64,000 nt of DNA from Chitinophagaceae bacterium. Lineage in GTDB: Bacteria; Bacteroidota; Bacteroidia; Chitinophagales; Chitinophagaceae. The stretch lies in assembly GCA_016699815.1 (NCBI GenBank), contig CP065012.1:2581001-2645000 (forward strand). The letters are read 5' to 3'. The notes under the pieces were generated by a model. That model worked only from the letters and a program-made list of their open reading frames with translations, had not been told where the DNA came from and did not search any database. Positions within the stretch are counted from its first letter, which is position 1, and each line of letters begins with the position of its first letter. Shown one piece after another: positions 6,899 through 15,843 of this stretch. Made by a program: the position numbers and the translations under genes.

Positions 6899-7549
6899 AA
6901 CAAACTTCTTGGCGTCTTCTAAAAATTTAGCTAACCCAATATCAGTTAAAGGATGTTTAAGTAACCCTAAAATAGAATCAAGCGGGCAGGTGCAAACATC
7001 TGCTCCGGCTTCGGCACACTGGGTAATATGGTTTGCGTTACGGATTGAAGCTGCAAGTATTTCTGTTTTAAAACCTTGTACAGAATATATCTGGCGGATT
7101 TGGTGAATAAGTTCAATGCCGTACCAGCCGGTATCATCAATTCTTCCAATAAATGGAGAAACATATTTAGCGCCGGCTTTGGCGGCTAAAATGGCCTGCC
7201 CTGCAGAAAATACCAAAGTGCAGTTAGTGCGTATGCCATTATCGCTAAACCATTTCATGGCTTTTACACCTTCTTTAATCATGGGCACTTTTACCACAAT
7301 ATTTTTATGTAAAGCGGCAAGATGTTTTCCTTCGGCAACAATACCATCAAAATCTGTTGATATTACTTCGGCGCTAATATCGCCTTGCACCATATTGCAA
7401 ATGTCAATATAATGTTTTTCAATAGCAGCTTTTCCTTTAATGCCTTCCTTTGCCATTAAAGATGGGTTGGTAGTTACACCATCTAAAATACCTAAATCGT
7501 TTGCTTCTTTTATTTGCGCAAGATTGGCAGTATCTAAAAAGAATTTCAT
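6896..7549 (-). CDS. tal: Transaldolase (small TalC / fructose-6-phosphate aldolase family)
   Basis: 217 residues, the size of the short FSA/TalC subfamily. Visible are the T-T-N-P-S strand, the Schiff-base lysine in V-V-K-V-P (about residue 87) and the C-P-L-D terminal segment. At the position where E. coli FSA has Tyr131 this protein has Phe (T-L-V-F-S-A-G-Q), which is the transaldolase-type residue. Transaldolase activity in the pentose phosphate pathway is therefore the better call than fructose-6-phosphate aldolase. It has its own promoter at 7566-7573 and is cytoplasmic. Confidence 0.88.
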   Translation of the reverse strand: MKFFLDTANLAQIKEANDLGILDGVTTNPSLMAKEGIKGKAAIEKHYIDICNMVQGDISAEVISTDFDGIVAEGKHLAALHKNIVVKVPMIKEGVKAMKWFSDNGIRTNCTLVFSAGQAILAAKAGAKYVSPFIGRIDDTGWYGIELIHQIRQIYSVQGFKTEILAASIRNANHITQCAEAGADVCTCPLDSILGLLKHPLTDIGLAKFLEDAKKFV

Positions 7550-7565
7550 GTATTGTATTTTTTTG

Positions 7566-7573
7566 CAAATTTA
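7566..7573 (-). promoter_or_regulatory. -7 promoter element of the transaldolase gene
   Basis: TAAATTTG on the minus strand fits TAnnTTTG and lies 17 bases before the ATG at 7549, implying a very short leader. Confidence 0.45.
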
Positions 7574-7618
7574 AGCATTTGCTGGCAATGCTGCCTTTAG
7601 AAAAAAGGAAATTAAAAA

Positions 7619-7714
7619 CGGCAAGTTACTTATATCGCACCGCTCAACCACTTACCCTTGCTACCTTCCGGTTCTGGGGGAGTTCAGCAGGAGCTGGTCG
7701 TATAAGACTTGCCG
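7619..7714 (-). ncRNA. ffs: Signal recognition particle RNA (4.5S-like, small bacterial type)
   Basis: Read on the minus strand, the ends CGGCAAGT and ACTTGCCG pair to close a long hairpin. The apical region contains the conserved SRP domain IV bases: CCGGAAGG (GGAA tetraloop) with an asymmetric-loop sequence containing AGCAAGGG. The length of about 96 nt suits the Alu-lacking bacterial form. It binds Ffh to target membrane and secreted proteins. It lies alone between the transaldolase and T9SS plug genes and has its own promoter. Confidence 0.93.
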
Positions 7715-7719
7715 GGGCG

Positions 7720-7727
7720 CAAATATA
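7720..7727 (-). promoter_or_regulatory. -7 promoter element of SRP RNA
   Basis: TATATTTG on the minus strand is a perfect TAnnTTTG element ending 6 bases before the closing stem of the SRP RNA, so the RNA start should fall within a few bases of the predicted 5' end. Confidence 0.6.
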
Positions 7728-7744
7728 GTATGTTTAAAGTAAAA

Positions 7745-7778
7745 TTACTTTTCAAATTGTGAGCAATTTTAAAAGTAA
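7745..7778 (-). terminator. Hairpin after the T9SS plug gene
   Basis: A 15-bp stem with one mismatch and a TGAG loop lies directly after the stop codon at 7780. It lacks a long T-run, so it may be a weak terminator or an mRNA 3'-end stabiliser. Confidence 0.5.
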
Positions 7779-7779
7779 G

Positions 7780-9075
7780 TTAAAAACTAAATCCCGGCCT
7801 GTCCCTTCTTGAATTTACCTGTGAAATGCCTATAAGTTGGTCGTTACGGTCGGTAAACGATTTATAATAAATTAATATGGTATAACTGTTTTCTGTTTCC
7901 CAGTAATCGCCTTCCAGTGTTTTTTGTGAGGATGGGTTACCATCATTTTGTAAAATGTATTGATAATTATAATATCCTTGTTTTAAATATGCCGAGGTTT
8001 CATAAAAACCGGTTGTATCATTAAAATGAAGTTTCCATCTATCATCAGGTTTGTATTCTGTAAATGCGGCAGATAAATAAAGGCTTTGGCCAAAATAGGG
8101 CTTTGCATCCGGCGGGGCATACCGAAAGTTTACCGTTGCATAATCACCCTGGTAATGCGGATTAATGGATTCGTAAGAAATAATATTGTACATCCCATCA
8201 TAATCGGGAAAATAAACATATCGCTGCCCGGTTCTGTCCACATCGGGTTTAAGAAAAATGTCGGTACTTTTTTTAAAATAATGTGCGCTATCCACCCGGT
8301 CGCTTTGTAAACGGAAACTTCTCAGGTCGAGCCAGCGCCATTCTTTACCTGCAGGAAATAAACCCACATTTTGCATATTATAAATAAGCGTATTGTTTCT
8401 TTGAAAACTTGCAACCACATCTCTTTGTGCATTATCCCATCGGTTGTTTTGTAATATCACGGCTTTTACCTGTTGTATTGCGCTAAAGGCATTCATATCT
8501 TTGGGCAGTAATACCGATAAATCGAGCCGTTGATGGGTTTTAAAATATTGCGGCGCAAGCGGCTGCACTACCTGTGCCGATACCACCGAATTTGCATCTA
8601 CCACCAGCATTTGTTTGGTAAAAACAAGGTTGGATGTATCGCCATTTAAAAAAATTTTTAAAAGGTAGTTGCCCGATTTTACGGGAAGGGAATTAGCATC
8701 GGGCAGTATAGCTTCATAATGTGTATACCTGGTTAAGGCATAAGAAGAATAACGGTAATTGGTAATCCTGTTTTGGGTAAAGCCTTTTATGTAATCAAAT
8801 GTGCTGAGGTTGGCAGGCTGCCAGTTGTAATCACATAGTACATAGGTATAGTAATAACTTTTAAGGCTGCCTTCAAGGTCGTCAAACTCCAGTTGAATGG
8901 GCTCTTTGCTATTAAGCGTATAAATGGGGAGTTGCTGCTGGTTGCCAAAGCCGTATAATTGTGCCGTGGCAATATAAGGCTTGTAAATTTTTTCAATTAC
9001 CTGGGCATGGTTTTGTGTAAAAGAAAAAAGTAAAAAAAGAAAATAAAATCGTTTTACTGCTGTATGTATTTTCAT
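7780..9075 (-). CDS. Type IX secretion system plug protein (DUF5103)
   Basis: 431 residues from the ATG at 9075, which begins a signal peptide ending N-H-A-Q; an ATG six codons upstream (9093) is also possible. The sequence shows the DUF5103 pattern: an N-terminal beta-domain with D-Y-N-W, and a C-terminal immunoglobulin-like region ending in a short charged tail. In Flavobacterium the Plug protein closes the periplasmic side of the SprA translocon. The window also encodes a T9SS cargo at 56514, so the system is likely active. Exported to the periplasm. Confidence 0.85.
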   Translation of the reverse strand: MKIHTAVKRFYFLFLLFSFTQNHAQVIEKIYKPYIATAQLYGFGNQQQLPIYTLNSKEPIQLEFDDLEGSLKSYYYTYVLCDYNWQPANLSTFDYIKGFTQNRITNYRYSSYALTRYTHYEAILPDANSLPVKSGNYLLKIFLNGDTSNLVFTKQMLVVDANSVVSAQVVQPLAPQYFKTHQRLDLSVLLPKDMNAFSAIQQVKAVILQNNRWDNAQRDVVASFQRNNTLIYNMQNVGLFPAGKEWRWLDLRSFRLQSDRVDSAHYFKKSTDIFLKPDVDRTGQRYVYFPDYDGMYNIISYESINPHYQGDYATVNFRYAPPDAKPYFGQSLYLSAAFTEYKPDDRWKLHFNDTTGFYETSAYLKQGYYNYQYILQNDGNPSSQKTLEGDYWETENSYTILIYYKSFTDRNDQLIGISQVNSRRDRPGFSF

Positions 9076-9094
9076 CGAATAGCGTAAATTCATT

Positions 9095-9102
9095 TACTTT
9101 TG
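9095..9102 (+). promoter_or_regulatory. -7 promoter element of the LolC/E-type permease gene
   Basis: TACTTTTG fits TAnnTTTG and lies 22 bases upstream of the TTG start at 9124. It supports that non-ATG start, since transcription would begin at about 9108. Confidence 0.55.
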
Positions 9103-9123
9103 AAAGGTACGAAATAAATTGTT

Positions 9124-10353
9124 TTGAACCTTTCCTTTTTCATTGCCCGTAGATTAGCTTCAGTAAAGCAACATTCGTTCAGCCGTTTTATTATTGGGCT
9201 TGCTATAAGCGCTACAGCATTAAGCGTGGCAGTAATGATAGTGGCTTTAAGTTTTGCCAATGGTTTTCAGCAGGTAATCAGCAACAAAGTTTTTAGTTTT
9301 TGGGGTCATATACGTGTGCAACAAAATTTGGGAAATGGCACGGTTCTCTCCGAAGAATATCCCAGCCCGGCCAACGATACCATAGAAAATTATTTAAAAA
9401 ATTTACCACAGGTAGCCAGTGTAGAAAAGTACGCAACCAAATCGGCAATTCTAAAATTTAATTCCGATATTGAAAGTGTTTTGTTAAAAGGCATTGACCG
9501 AAATTTTCATTTTTCAAGGTTGCAGCCATTTTTACAATCGGGTAAGTGGCTTACTTTTCCCGATAGCGGATACAGCAACCTAGTAAACATAAGCACTTAT
9601 ACTGCCAACAGGCTTAATATAAAACCGGGTGATGAACTGCTGGTGTTTTTTTTTAGAGAAGACGGTACTAAAACCGCAAGAAAATTAACAGTTGCAGGCT
9701 TATTTAAAACCGGGCTTGAAGAGTACGATAAAAATTTTGCCATTGCCGATATCAACCTTTTACGCAGGCTCAACAAATGGGACAGTGCCGATATTGCCGC
9801 TTATGAAGTGTATTTAAAAGATTACCGGGAAACGGACAGTATGAACAATAAAATTTATGAAGAGCTGCCGCAAACCTGGTACAGCAGGAGCATAAGTGAA
9901 ATATATCCCAATATTTTCGACTGGCTAAAGTTGCAATCGCAAATAAAAAAAATACTCATTGTAATAATGATTATCGTTGCGGTTGTAAACCTCATTACCT
10001 GCCTTATTATTTTGGTATTGGAGCGCATCCGCATGACGGGTGTTTTAAAGGCACTCGGCGCCAGCAACAATACCATAAGCGGGATATTTTTATACAACAC
10101 TTCTTTTATTGCATTAACAGGTATTGTACTTGGGGCCGTACTTGGGCTAGCAATATGTTTTGCCCAAATGAAAACCGGGTTTATTAAATTAAATGAAGAA
10201 GCCTACTTTATTTCAACGGCTGCAGTTGCCATTAACTGCTGGCAGGTTTTCTTTGTGTGCCTTATTACCTTTATCGTTTGTATGCTTACTTTATTAATTC
10301 CTGCTTTGCTGGTGAGAAAAGTAAGTGTGGTAAAGGCAGTACAGTTCCGGTAA
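9124..10353 (+). CDS. ABC transporter permease, FtsX/LolC-LolE family
   Basis: 409 residues with the MacB/LolC architecture. There is one N-terminal membrane segment (about 22-45), a large periplasmic domain, and three C-terminal membrane segments with the FtsX-type sequence R-M-T-G-V-L-K-A-L-G-A. LolC/E permeases extract lipoproteins from the inner membrane. The start is TTG: no ATG occurs before residue 39 and the promoter spacing fits. The ATPase partner is not in the window, as is common in Bacteroidota where lolD lies elsewhere. Inner membrane. Confidence 0.85.
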   Translation: MNLSFFIARRLASVKQHSFSRFIIGLAISATALSVAVMIVALSFANGFQQVISNKVFSFWGHIRVQQNLGNGTVLSEEYPSPANDTIENYLKNLPQVASVEKYATKSAILKFNSDIESVLLKGIDRNFHFSRLQPFLQSGKWLTFPDSGYSNLVNISTYTANRLNIKPGDELLVFFFREDGTKTARKLTVAGLFKTGLEEYDKNFAIADINLLRRLNKWDSADIAAYEVYLKDYRETDSMNNKIYEELPQTWYSRSISEIYPNIFDWLKLQSQIKKILIVIMIIVAVVNLITCLIILVLERIRMTGVLKALGASNNTISGIFLYNTSFIALTGIVLGAVLGLAICFAQMKTGFIKLNEEAYFISTAAVAINCWQVFFVCLITFIVCMLTLLIPALLVRKVSVVKAVQFR

Positions 10354-10396
10354 AATCATTTGTTTTAAAAATAGGTTGGCGTGCCAGAAAATCGAA

Positions 10397-11773
10397 CTAA
10401 ACCTCTGTAAAATTTTTTGCTTTTTCATCATCAAATTCACCTTCCCAGCGGGCAATTACCGTACTGGCCAATGTATTGCCTATTACATTAACTGAGGTAC
10501 GGGCCATATCCATTAATTCATCTATGCCATATATTGCCATAATGGGCCAAAGCGGAAAATTGAAAGTAGAAGCGGTAGCAATTAATATAACCAGGGAAGC
10601 CCGTGGAACCGCAGCAACGCCTTTGCTGGTAAGCATTAGCGATAAACCAATTAATAGCTGGTGCCAAAAATCCAAATGCATATTTGCAGCCTGTGCTACA
10701 AATACCGATGCAAGGGAAAGATAAAGAGTTGTACCATCGAGGTTAAAAGTGTAACCCGTAGGAATTACAAAAGATACAATTTTTCGGGGCACACCAAAGC
10801 GCTCCATATTTTCCAGGGCAATGGGCAGGGCAGAGTCGGAACTGGTGGTGGCAAAAGCAATAGATACCGGTTCCCTAATTGCCTGAATGAATTTTTTTAT
10901 GGGAATTTTGGCAACATACAATGCAATGGGCAGCAATACAAATAATAAAAATGCAATTAAAGCTACATAAAGCGTAAGCAATAATATTACCAGGTTTTTT
11001 AAAATATCAATGCCTAAATGCCCAACTGTTACTGCAATAGCGGCGCCAACTCCAAAGGGCGCAAAATACATTATGATGTTGGTAAACCTGAACATGGTTT
11101 CTGCTAAACTCTCCGCAAACTCAAGCATCGGTTTTTTCTTTTGCTCTTTGAGCATAGCCAGCGATATACCGAATACAACGCTAAACAATACAATTGGTAA
11201 AACATTGCCCTCATAAACCGATTTGATGATATTTTCCGGAAAAATATCAATAATATGGTCCTGCCAGGTTTTAGGCACAACATTGGGCAGCTCCGTAAGT
11301 AATGCCTTGGGAACCTCAATGCCTACGCCCGCCTGGGTGAGGTTTATAAAAATTAAACCTATGATTAAAGCCAGCGTTGTTACCACTTCAAAATATAAAA
11401 TAGATTTCCAACCCATTCGGCCCACCTGCTTAAGGTTGCTATGGCTGGCAATACCAACCACTAAAGTGGAAAATAGTAATGGCGCAACAATTGTTTTTAT
11501 TAACCTTAAGAATATTTTACTTAAAAATTGAAGGTTTTGCGAAAATGCCGGAAAGTCCACGCCAATTTCAATACCCATTGCCATGGCAATCATTATCCAT
11601 GTAGTTAAAGATTTTTTAAACCATCCCCAAATAAAGAGGCTGGCAATAAAAATCCACCTGCTCCACATTAAAACAGCAGAAGAAATGGGCGTAACATACT
11701 CATGTAAAATATGCAATATTGCTACTATGGTAAACAGTAACAACGATAAAATGCCGGCCTTTTTTTTTGTCAT
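10397..11773 (-). CDS. Dicarboxylate/amino acid:cation symporter (DAACS, GltP/DctA-like)
   Basis: A 458-residue membrane protein with the family signatures of re-entrant loop 1 (T-S-S-D-S-A-L-P) and TM7 (N-L-D-G-T, equivalent to NMDGT). Family members import glutamate, aspartate or C4-dicarboxylates with Na+ or H+. An N-terminal extension of about 50 residues with two hydrophobic segments precedes the core, slightly longer than GltP. Substrate cannot be assigned. Stand-alone, inner membrane. Confidence 0.9.
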   Translation of the reverse strand: MTKKKAGILSLLLFTIVAILHILHEYVTPISSAVLMWSRWIFIASLFIWGWFKKSLTTWIMIAMAMGIEIGVDFPAFSQNLQFLSKIFLRLIKTIVAPLLFSTLVVGIASHSNLKQVGRMGWKSILYFEVVTTLALIIGLIFINLTQAGVGIEVPKALLTELPNVVPKTWQDHIIDIFPENIIKSVYEGNVLPIVLFSVVFGISLAMLKEQKKKPMLEFAESLAETMFRFTNIIMYFAPFGVGAAIAVTVGHLGIDILKNLVILLLTLYVALIAFLLFVLLPIALYVAKIPIKKFIQAIREPVSIAFATTSSDSALPIALENMERFGVPRKIVSFVIPTGYTFNLDGTTLYLSLASVFVAQAANMHLDFWHQLLIGLSLMLTSKGVAAVPRASLVILIATASTFNFPLWPIMAIYGIDELMDMARTSVNVIGNTLASTVIARWEGEFDDEKAKNFTEV

Positions 11774-11819
11774 AAATTGGTTTAATAAATATTGCTTTTA
11801 AGCTAAAGTTTGTTTTAAA

Positions 11820-12671
11820 TTATAGTACAATACGGGCAAAAACGGCAAAATGATCTGATGCATACCTGCCCTGCCAGGTTTGTGAAATATTTGCATGTTT
11901 CAGCACTTTGGCTTTTCCTTTTATAAAAATATAATCTATAGGTTTATCGGAAATTTCTTTGGGCCCAAACGCCGTAAATGAACCCTGTGGGCCATAATGG
12001 GGAGCAGATGAAATATTTTTAGCATTAATAAAGTATTTTGAAGTGCTTTTGTTGAGTAAAATCTGTATAGGCCCGTCGTCTTCGGTACTGTTGAAATCAC
12101 CCATTATAATTGCCGGTTTTTTTGCTGTGAGTGCAAATACTTTTTCTTTGAGTAAAATAGCGCTGTTTTTACGGGCTTCCCGGCCTATATGGTCAAAATG
12201 GGTATTGAAAACAAAAAATATTTTTTGAGTTTTAAGGTCTTTGAATTTTACCCAGGTTACTATTCTCGTAATTGCGGCATCCCAGCTTTTACTGCCTGGT
12301 ATATCAGGCGTTAAACTCAGCCAGAAAGTTTTTGTATCTAAAGCCCTTAGCCGGGTACTATTATAAAATATGGCCGAAAATTCACCTTTTGTTTTTCCGT
12401 CATCCCGGCCAACACCAAGGTATTTAAAATGGGGTAACCGCTGCTGCAGGTCCTTCATTTGATCGTAAAGTGCTTCCTGAACGCCTAAAATATCCACATT
12501 ATGAAACAGCACTTCAGATGCAACAAGGTCTTTACGGTAAGGCCATGCATCCAGGCTGTCCGATACCAGGTTGAGCCTTATATTGAAAGTCATAATATTC
12601 AATGAAGCTTGTGCCTGTATTTCAGTTGCAGTACATAAGAAAAAAATAAGTGTTATTATATTTTTTTTCAT
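11820..12671 (-). CDS. Secreted endonuclease/exonuclease/phosphatase family protein
   Basis: 283 residues with a signal peptide ending I-Q-A-Q. EEP-fold motifs are in order: T-F-N-I-R near the N-terminus, G-V-Q-E-A (metal-binding Glu), N-T-H-F-D-H, M-G-D-F-N-S, D-Y-I-F and C-terminal S-D-H-F. All catalytic residues appear intact. Secreted members act as DNases, sphingomyelinases or phosphoesterases, and the sequence does not separate these. Possible nutrient-scavenging phosphodiesterase; monocistronic. Confidence 0.85.
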   Translation of the reverse strand: MKKNIITLIFFLCTATEIQAQASLNIMTFNIRLNLVSDSLDAWPYRKDLVASEVLFHNVDILGVQEALYDQMKDLQQRLPHFKYLGVGRDDGKTKGEFSAIFYNSTRLRALDTKTFWLSLTPDIPGSKSWDAAITRIVTWVKFKDLKTQKIFFVFNTHFDHIGREARKNSAILLKEKVFALTAKKPAIIMGDFNSTEDDGPIQILLNKSTSKYFINAKNISSAPHYGPQGSFTAFGPKEISDKPIDYIFIKGKAKVLKHANISQTWQGRYASDHFAVFARIVL

Positions 12672-12837
12672 CTTTTAAAGATACCTGTTATTGATCAATC
12701 TCATAAACCATGTTGACCCTGGTCGTAAAATTAAGCTAATGAATAAAATAAATTTGAAATGTAAAATAATTTTCGGCAAATAATTTGCCACTTGATTTAT
12801 GGGTTATGACAGGCGCAAATAATGGACGCCGGGCTTT

Positions 12838-12862
12838 AAAAACTCAAGGATGATGAGTTTTT
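12838..12862 (+). promoter_or_regulatory. Hairpin in the leader of the universal stress gene
   Basis: A perfect 9-bp stem AAAAACTCA / TGAGTTTTT with a 7-nt loop ends 25 bases before the ATG at 12888. It could be a leader attenuator or a terminator of readthrough; no downstream alternative pairing was found by eye. Confidence 0.35.
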
Positions 12863-12887
12863 GGGTAAACCACTTAAATAAATAATC

Positions 12888-13706
12888 ATGAAAACAATTA
12901 TTGTAGCAACAGATTTTTCAGACGCAGCAGAAAATGCTATCAATTATGCTGCAGAAATGGCACTACAGTTAAAAGCCAGGCTTATACTTTTTCATGCTTA
13001 CCAAATACCTGTAGCCGTATCTGAAATGCCTATAGTTTATGATATGGAGGCGCTTATTGCAGATAATAAAAGACAACTTGATACTATTAAAGAAAGGTTG
13101 CAGGATGCAAAAGGGCCAGCATTGTTTTTGCAAACCGAGGTAAGTGAAGGCTCTTTAATAGGTTGCCTCAAAGATATTTGCGAAGATATGGAGCCTTATA
13201 CTGTGGTTATGGGCTGCCATGGAACCACAGCAGCAGAACGGTTTTTCTTTGGGAGCAATACCGTGTACGCATTAAAGCATTTGCATTGGCCTATTATTGC
13301 CGTACCGGCAAATTTTGCTTTTGCCGGTATTAAAAAAATTGCCTTTGCCAGCGACCTGGATAAAGACCTTGCCAAAACTGCACTTGCCTTATTGAAAAAC
13401 TGGGTTACTGATTTTATGGCAAGTTTACATATTGTAAATTTTGGCAAGCAGGAGCAGTTTTACGAAAATTCCGTATTTGCCTCAGGCGCTTTACAAAGGG
13501 AGCTTAAAGTGCTGGATCCTCAATTTCATTTTATAACAGGAGAGAATACAGAAGATGCAATTACCCAATTTGTGTTAGCTAACCAAATTGATTTGCTGGT
13601 TGTGTTACATAAAACTTATGGGTTCTTTGAAAATATTTTTCACAAAAGCCAGACAAAGCAATTTGCCCTGTATTCGGCAATTCCATTGCTGGTATTGCAT
13701 GAATAG
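12888..13706 (+). CDS. Universal stress protein, two UspA domains
   Basis: 272 residues forming two UspA domains. The first (1-145) keeps the ATP-binding signature G-x2-G-x9-G-S (G-C-H-G to G-S). The second (about 146-272) lacks it and is degenerate. Tandem Usp proteins in Bacteroidota are induced by oxygen limitation or redox stress. The gene lies close to a REC-CRP regulator and an FMN-binding protein, consistent with a shared stress regulon; this is inferred from context. Confidence 0.9.
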   Translation: MKTIIVATDFSDAAENAINYAAEMALQLKARLILFHAYQIPVAVSEMPIVYDMEALIADNKRQLDTIKERLQDAKGPALFLQTEVSEGSLIGCLKDICEDMEPYTVVMGCHGTTAAERFFFGSNTVYALKHLHWPIIAVPANFAFAGIKKIAFASDLDKDLAKTALALLKNWVTDFMASLHIVNFGKQEQFYENSVFASGALQRELKVLDPQFHFITGENTEDAITQFVLANQIDLLVVLHKTYGFFENIFHKSQTKQFALYSAIPLLVLHE

Positions 13707-13770
13707 GGTGCAACAAAAGGTCTTTGGGATTTAAATTTAAAGAATGGCGTAATTATTCCATTCAATTTAC

Positions 13771-14220
13771 TCACTGCTTTTCAAACCTTCCGCTTTTATT
13801 TTTTATTTTAATACGGTACATCACAGGTTTAACCCTGTTGCTATCATCTAATTTTACATTTACGCCATGTTCATGCGGATGCACTTTATTGCCAGTAGAT
13901 AAGGGATAATTTTGGCTGTAAAATATATCCTTTGCTTCTTTCAAATCTTTACCTTTCAATTCTTCAAAAGTTCCATATACTATTACTCCTTGCCAGTTTT
14001 GCATGTTCATTACCATATCTACTTCAAAACATACTTTATTGTTTTTTCGGAGCATTTCCAGTTTTTTGCCTTCTGTCAATTGGCCGTAAATGTACTTGCC
14101 ATCGTAGGCATAAGTTACCGGTACTATATAAGGTTGGTTATCAACGCTGCAACCCAACCTGCCCGATGCCTGGCTCATTAATAAGTTATGCATTTGAATT
14201 TCATTTAGTTCTCCCAGCAT
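13771..14220 (-). CDS. Pyridoxamine 5'-phosphate oxidase-like FMN-binding protein
   Basis: About 149 residues from the ATG at 14220; a TTG six codons upstream is open but less likely. The sequence has the split-barrel pattern of Pyridox_ox_2 proteins, including G-R-L-G-C, P-Y-I-V-P-V-T-Y and V-C-F-E-V-D followed by W-Q-G-V-I-V-Y-G. These proteins bind flavin and often function as antibiotic or quinone reductases; the actual substrate is unknown. It converges with the Usp gene. Confidence 0.82.
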   Translation of the reverse strand: MLGELNEIQMHNLLMSQASGRLGCSVDNQPYIVPVTYAYDGKYIYGQLTEGKKLEMLRKNNKVCFEVDMVMNMQNWQGVIVYGTFEELKGKDLKEAKDIFYSQNYPLSTGNKVHPHEHGVNVKLDDSNRVKPVMYRIKIKNKSGRFEKQ

Positions 14221-14355
14221 TTCTATTGTTTTTATCAAATTTAAAGCTTAAACTACCAGTATGCTGTGATAAAACTCATAAATATTACTGACGACGATTA
14301 CCAATACAGGAAGGCATATTGGTTATTTTTGAAGGATAAATTTTAATTAATTAGA

Positions 14356-14793
14356 ATGTCCATTAATGTAAAAAAAGAGAGCCTGGTAAAAGAAATCCAA
14401 CAGCAATTTTCCATACTGTATCCATTTTTGAAGATTGAATTTTTAAAGAAAAGCCTTACCGAACGAAGAACGGTAAAGGGAATGTATGCCATGCCACATG
14501 AAATGTTTCATACCATATGCTCAGTAAATAGCTCGGGTACCATACCTGTAGATGAAAACTTAACCGTTGCAGAAATGGAAATGGGATTTAAAAAACAATT
14601 TGGCGTTAATATGCAGGTTTACCGTAAGTCGGGAAATGTATGGATTGAAACAACACTTACGGATAAATGGACCTTAAAAAAGCAAAACCAGGAAGGGGAA
14701 CAAATGAGTAAACCGAATGTATCAGGAAAAGCAACTTCATCTGGTATAAGTTTTTATGACGAAAATAACCCACCAGGCCAGGAAACAGAATAG
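14356..14793 (+). CDS. Conserved hypothetical protein
   Basis: 145 residues, no signal peptide or membrane segment. The central region (about 70-115) holds Q-V-Y-R-K-S-G-N-V-W-I-E-T-T followed by W-T-L-K-K-Q-N. I recognise this pattern from unnamed Bacteroidota proteins near stress regulators, but no function is known. The last 30 residues look disordered. Its stop codon directly abuts the stop of the convergent REC-CRP gene, with no spacer. Confidence 0.65.
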   Translation: MSINVKKESLVKEIQQQFSILYPFLKIEFLKKSLTERRTVKGMYAMPHEMFHTICSVNSSGTIPVDENLTVAEMEMGFKKQFGVNMQVYRKSGNVWIETTLTDKWTLKKQNQEGEQMSKPNVSGKATSSGISFYDENNPPGQETE

Positions 14794-15843
14794 TTAGCAG
14801 GGCAAATCCCTTATTTTTTTTTCATTTATAATAATAATTTTCGAAGGTTCAAGGTTTATTAAACCTTCCGATTTAAAGTCGGCAAGGGTACGAATTAGCG
14901 ATTCAGTAGCCACACCAATTAGTTGGGCAAGGTTTTCCCTGGAAAGTTCAGAAATGCTATTATCTGCTTTTTCATTGCGGTATTTCTCTAAAACCCTTAT
15001 AAGGCCAAAGGCCACTTTTTTACGCAGTGAATTATAAGCCAGGTTGATTAAGGCCTCTTCTTTTTCAAATACATTTTTGGTGATGAGTTTTATAAAATGT
15101 TTCGAAACCTGTGCATCATTTGTAAACAGGGAAAGGAATTCTTCCCTTGGTATCAGCATTAAATCTGTTTCTTCAAGTGTATCGGCGTTATCGCTATAAT
15201 TCCTGTCTTCAATAATGGCATTAAATCCAAAAAAATCGCCTTTGCTGAAAATATCGGTAATAAATTCTTTGCCGTTATCATTTATTTTATAGGTTTTTAC
15301 TTTTCCGTTTACAATATAATATACCGAATGGGGCCGCCTGCCTTCTGCATAAATTTTTTGCTTTTTGGCCAGGCTTTGAATTTCATTGTTATCGGAAATG
15401 AGTTGCTGTTCGCTAAAAGTTGCGGCGGTATTTAAAAACTGGCTCACCGGGGATTGTGCCTGTATTTTTAAGGTTTCGTTTTTCTGGAGCCTTATTTCTA
15501 TGGCTTTTAACAGTTCTATTCCGTCAAATGGTTTGGTGATATAATCATCTGCACCCATTTCCATTCCTTTTCTGAAATCAGACTTTTCTGATTTAGCCGT
15601 AAGAAAAATAAAGGGAGTGCCGTAAGTGTCGTTATGTTTATTTAATAAATGCAAAACGCCATAGCCATCCAGCACCGGCATCATTATGTCGCATACTATT
15701 AAGTCGGGCTTTTCTTTAAGTGCGGTTTCTACGCCGGTTTTACCTTCGGGCGCAGTAAGTACCCTGTAATTGGAAAGCTCAAGTATTTCGGCAATATTTT
15801 CCCTTACTTCATTATTGTCTTCTATTACTAAAATGGTTTTCAT
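14794..15843 (-). CDS. Response regulator fused to a Crp/Fnr-type DNA-binding module
   Basis: 349 residues. REC domain at 1-120, with acidic pocket E8-D9, phospho-acceptor D in V-C-D-I-M-M-P and K in T-K-P-F. A cyclic-nucleotide-binding-like barrel spans about 140-260, and a Crp-type winged helix (about 280-335) contains S-R-E-N-L-A-Q-L-I-G. The barrel lacks clear cAMP-contact residues, so the signal is probably phosphorylation. It overlaps the kinase gene upstream by 4 bp (ATGA), which makes the pair a two-component system. Probable targets are the adjacent stress genes. Confidence 0.88.
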   Translation of the reverse strand: MKTILVIEDNNEVRENIAEILELSNYRVLTAPEGKTGVETALKEKPDLIVCDIMMPVLDGYGVLHLLNKHNDTYGTPFIFLTAKSEKSDFRKGMEMGADDYITKPFDGIELLKAIEIRLQKNETLKIQAQSPVSQFLNTAATFSEQQLISDNNEIQSLAKKQKIYAEGRRPHSVYYIVNGKVKTYKINDNGKEFITDIFSKGDFFGFNAIIEDRNYSDNADTLEETDLMLIPREEFLSLFTNDAQVSKHFIKLITKNVFEKEEALINLAYNSLRKKVAFGLIRVLEKYRNEKADNSISELSRENLAQLIGVATESLIRTLADFKSEGLINLEPSKIIIINEKKIRDLPC

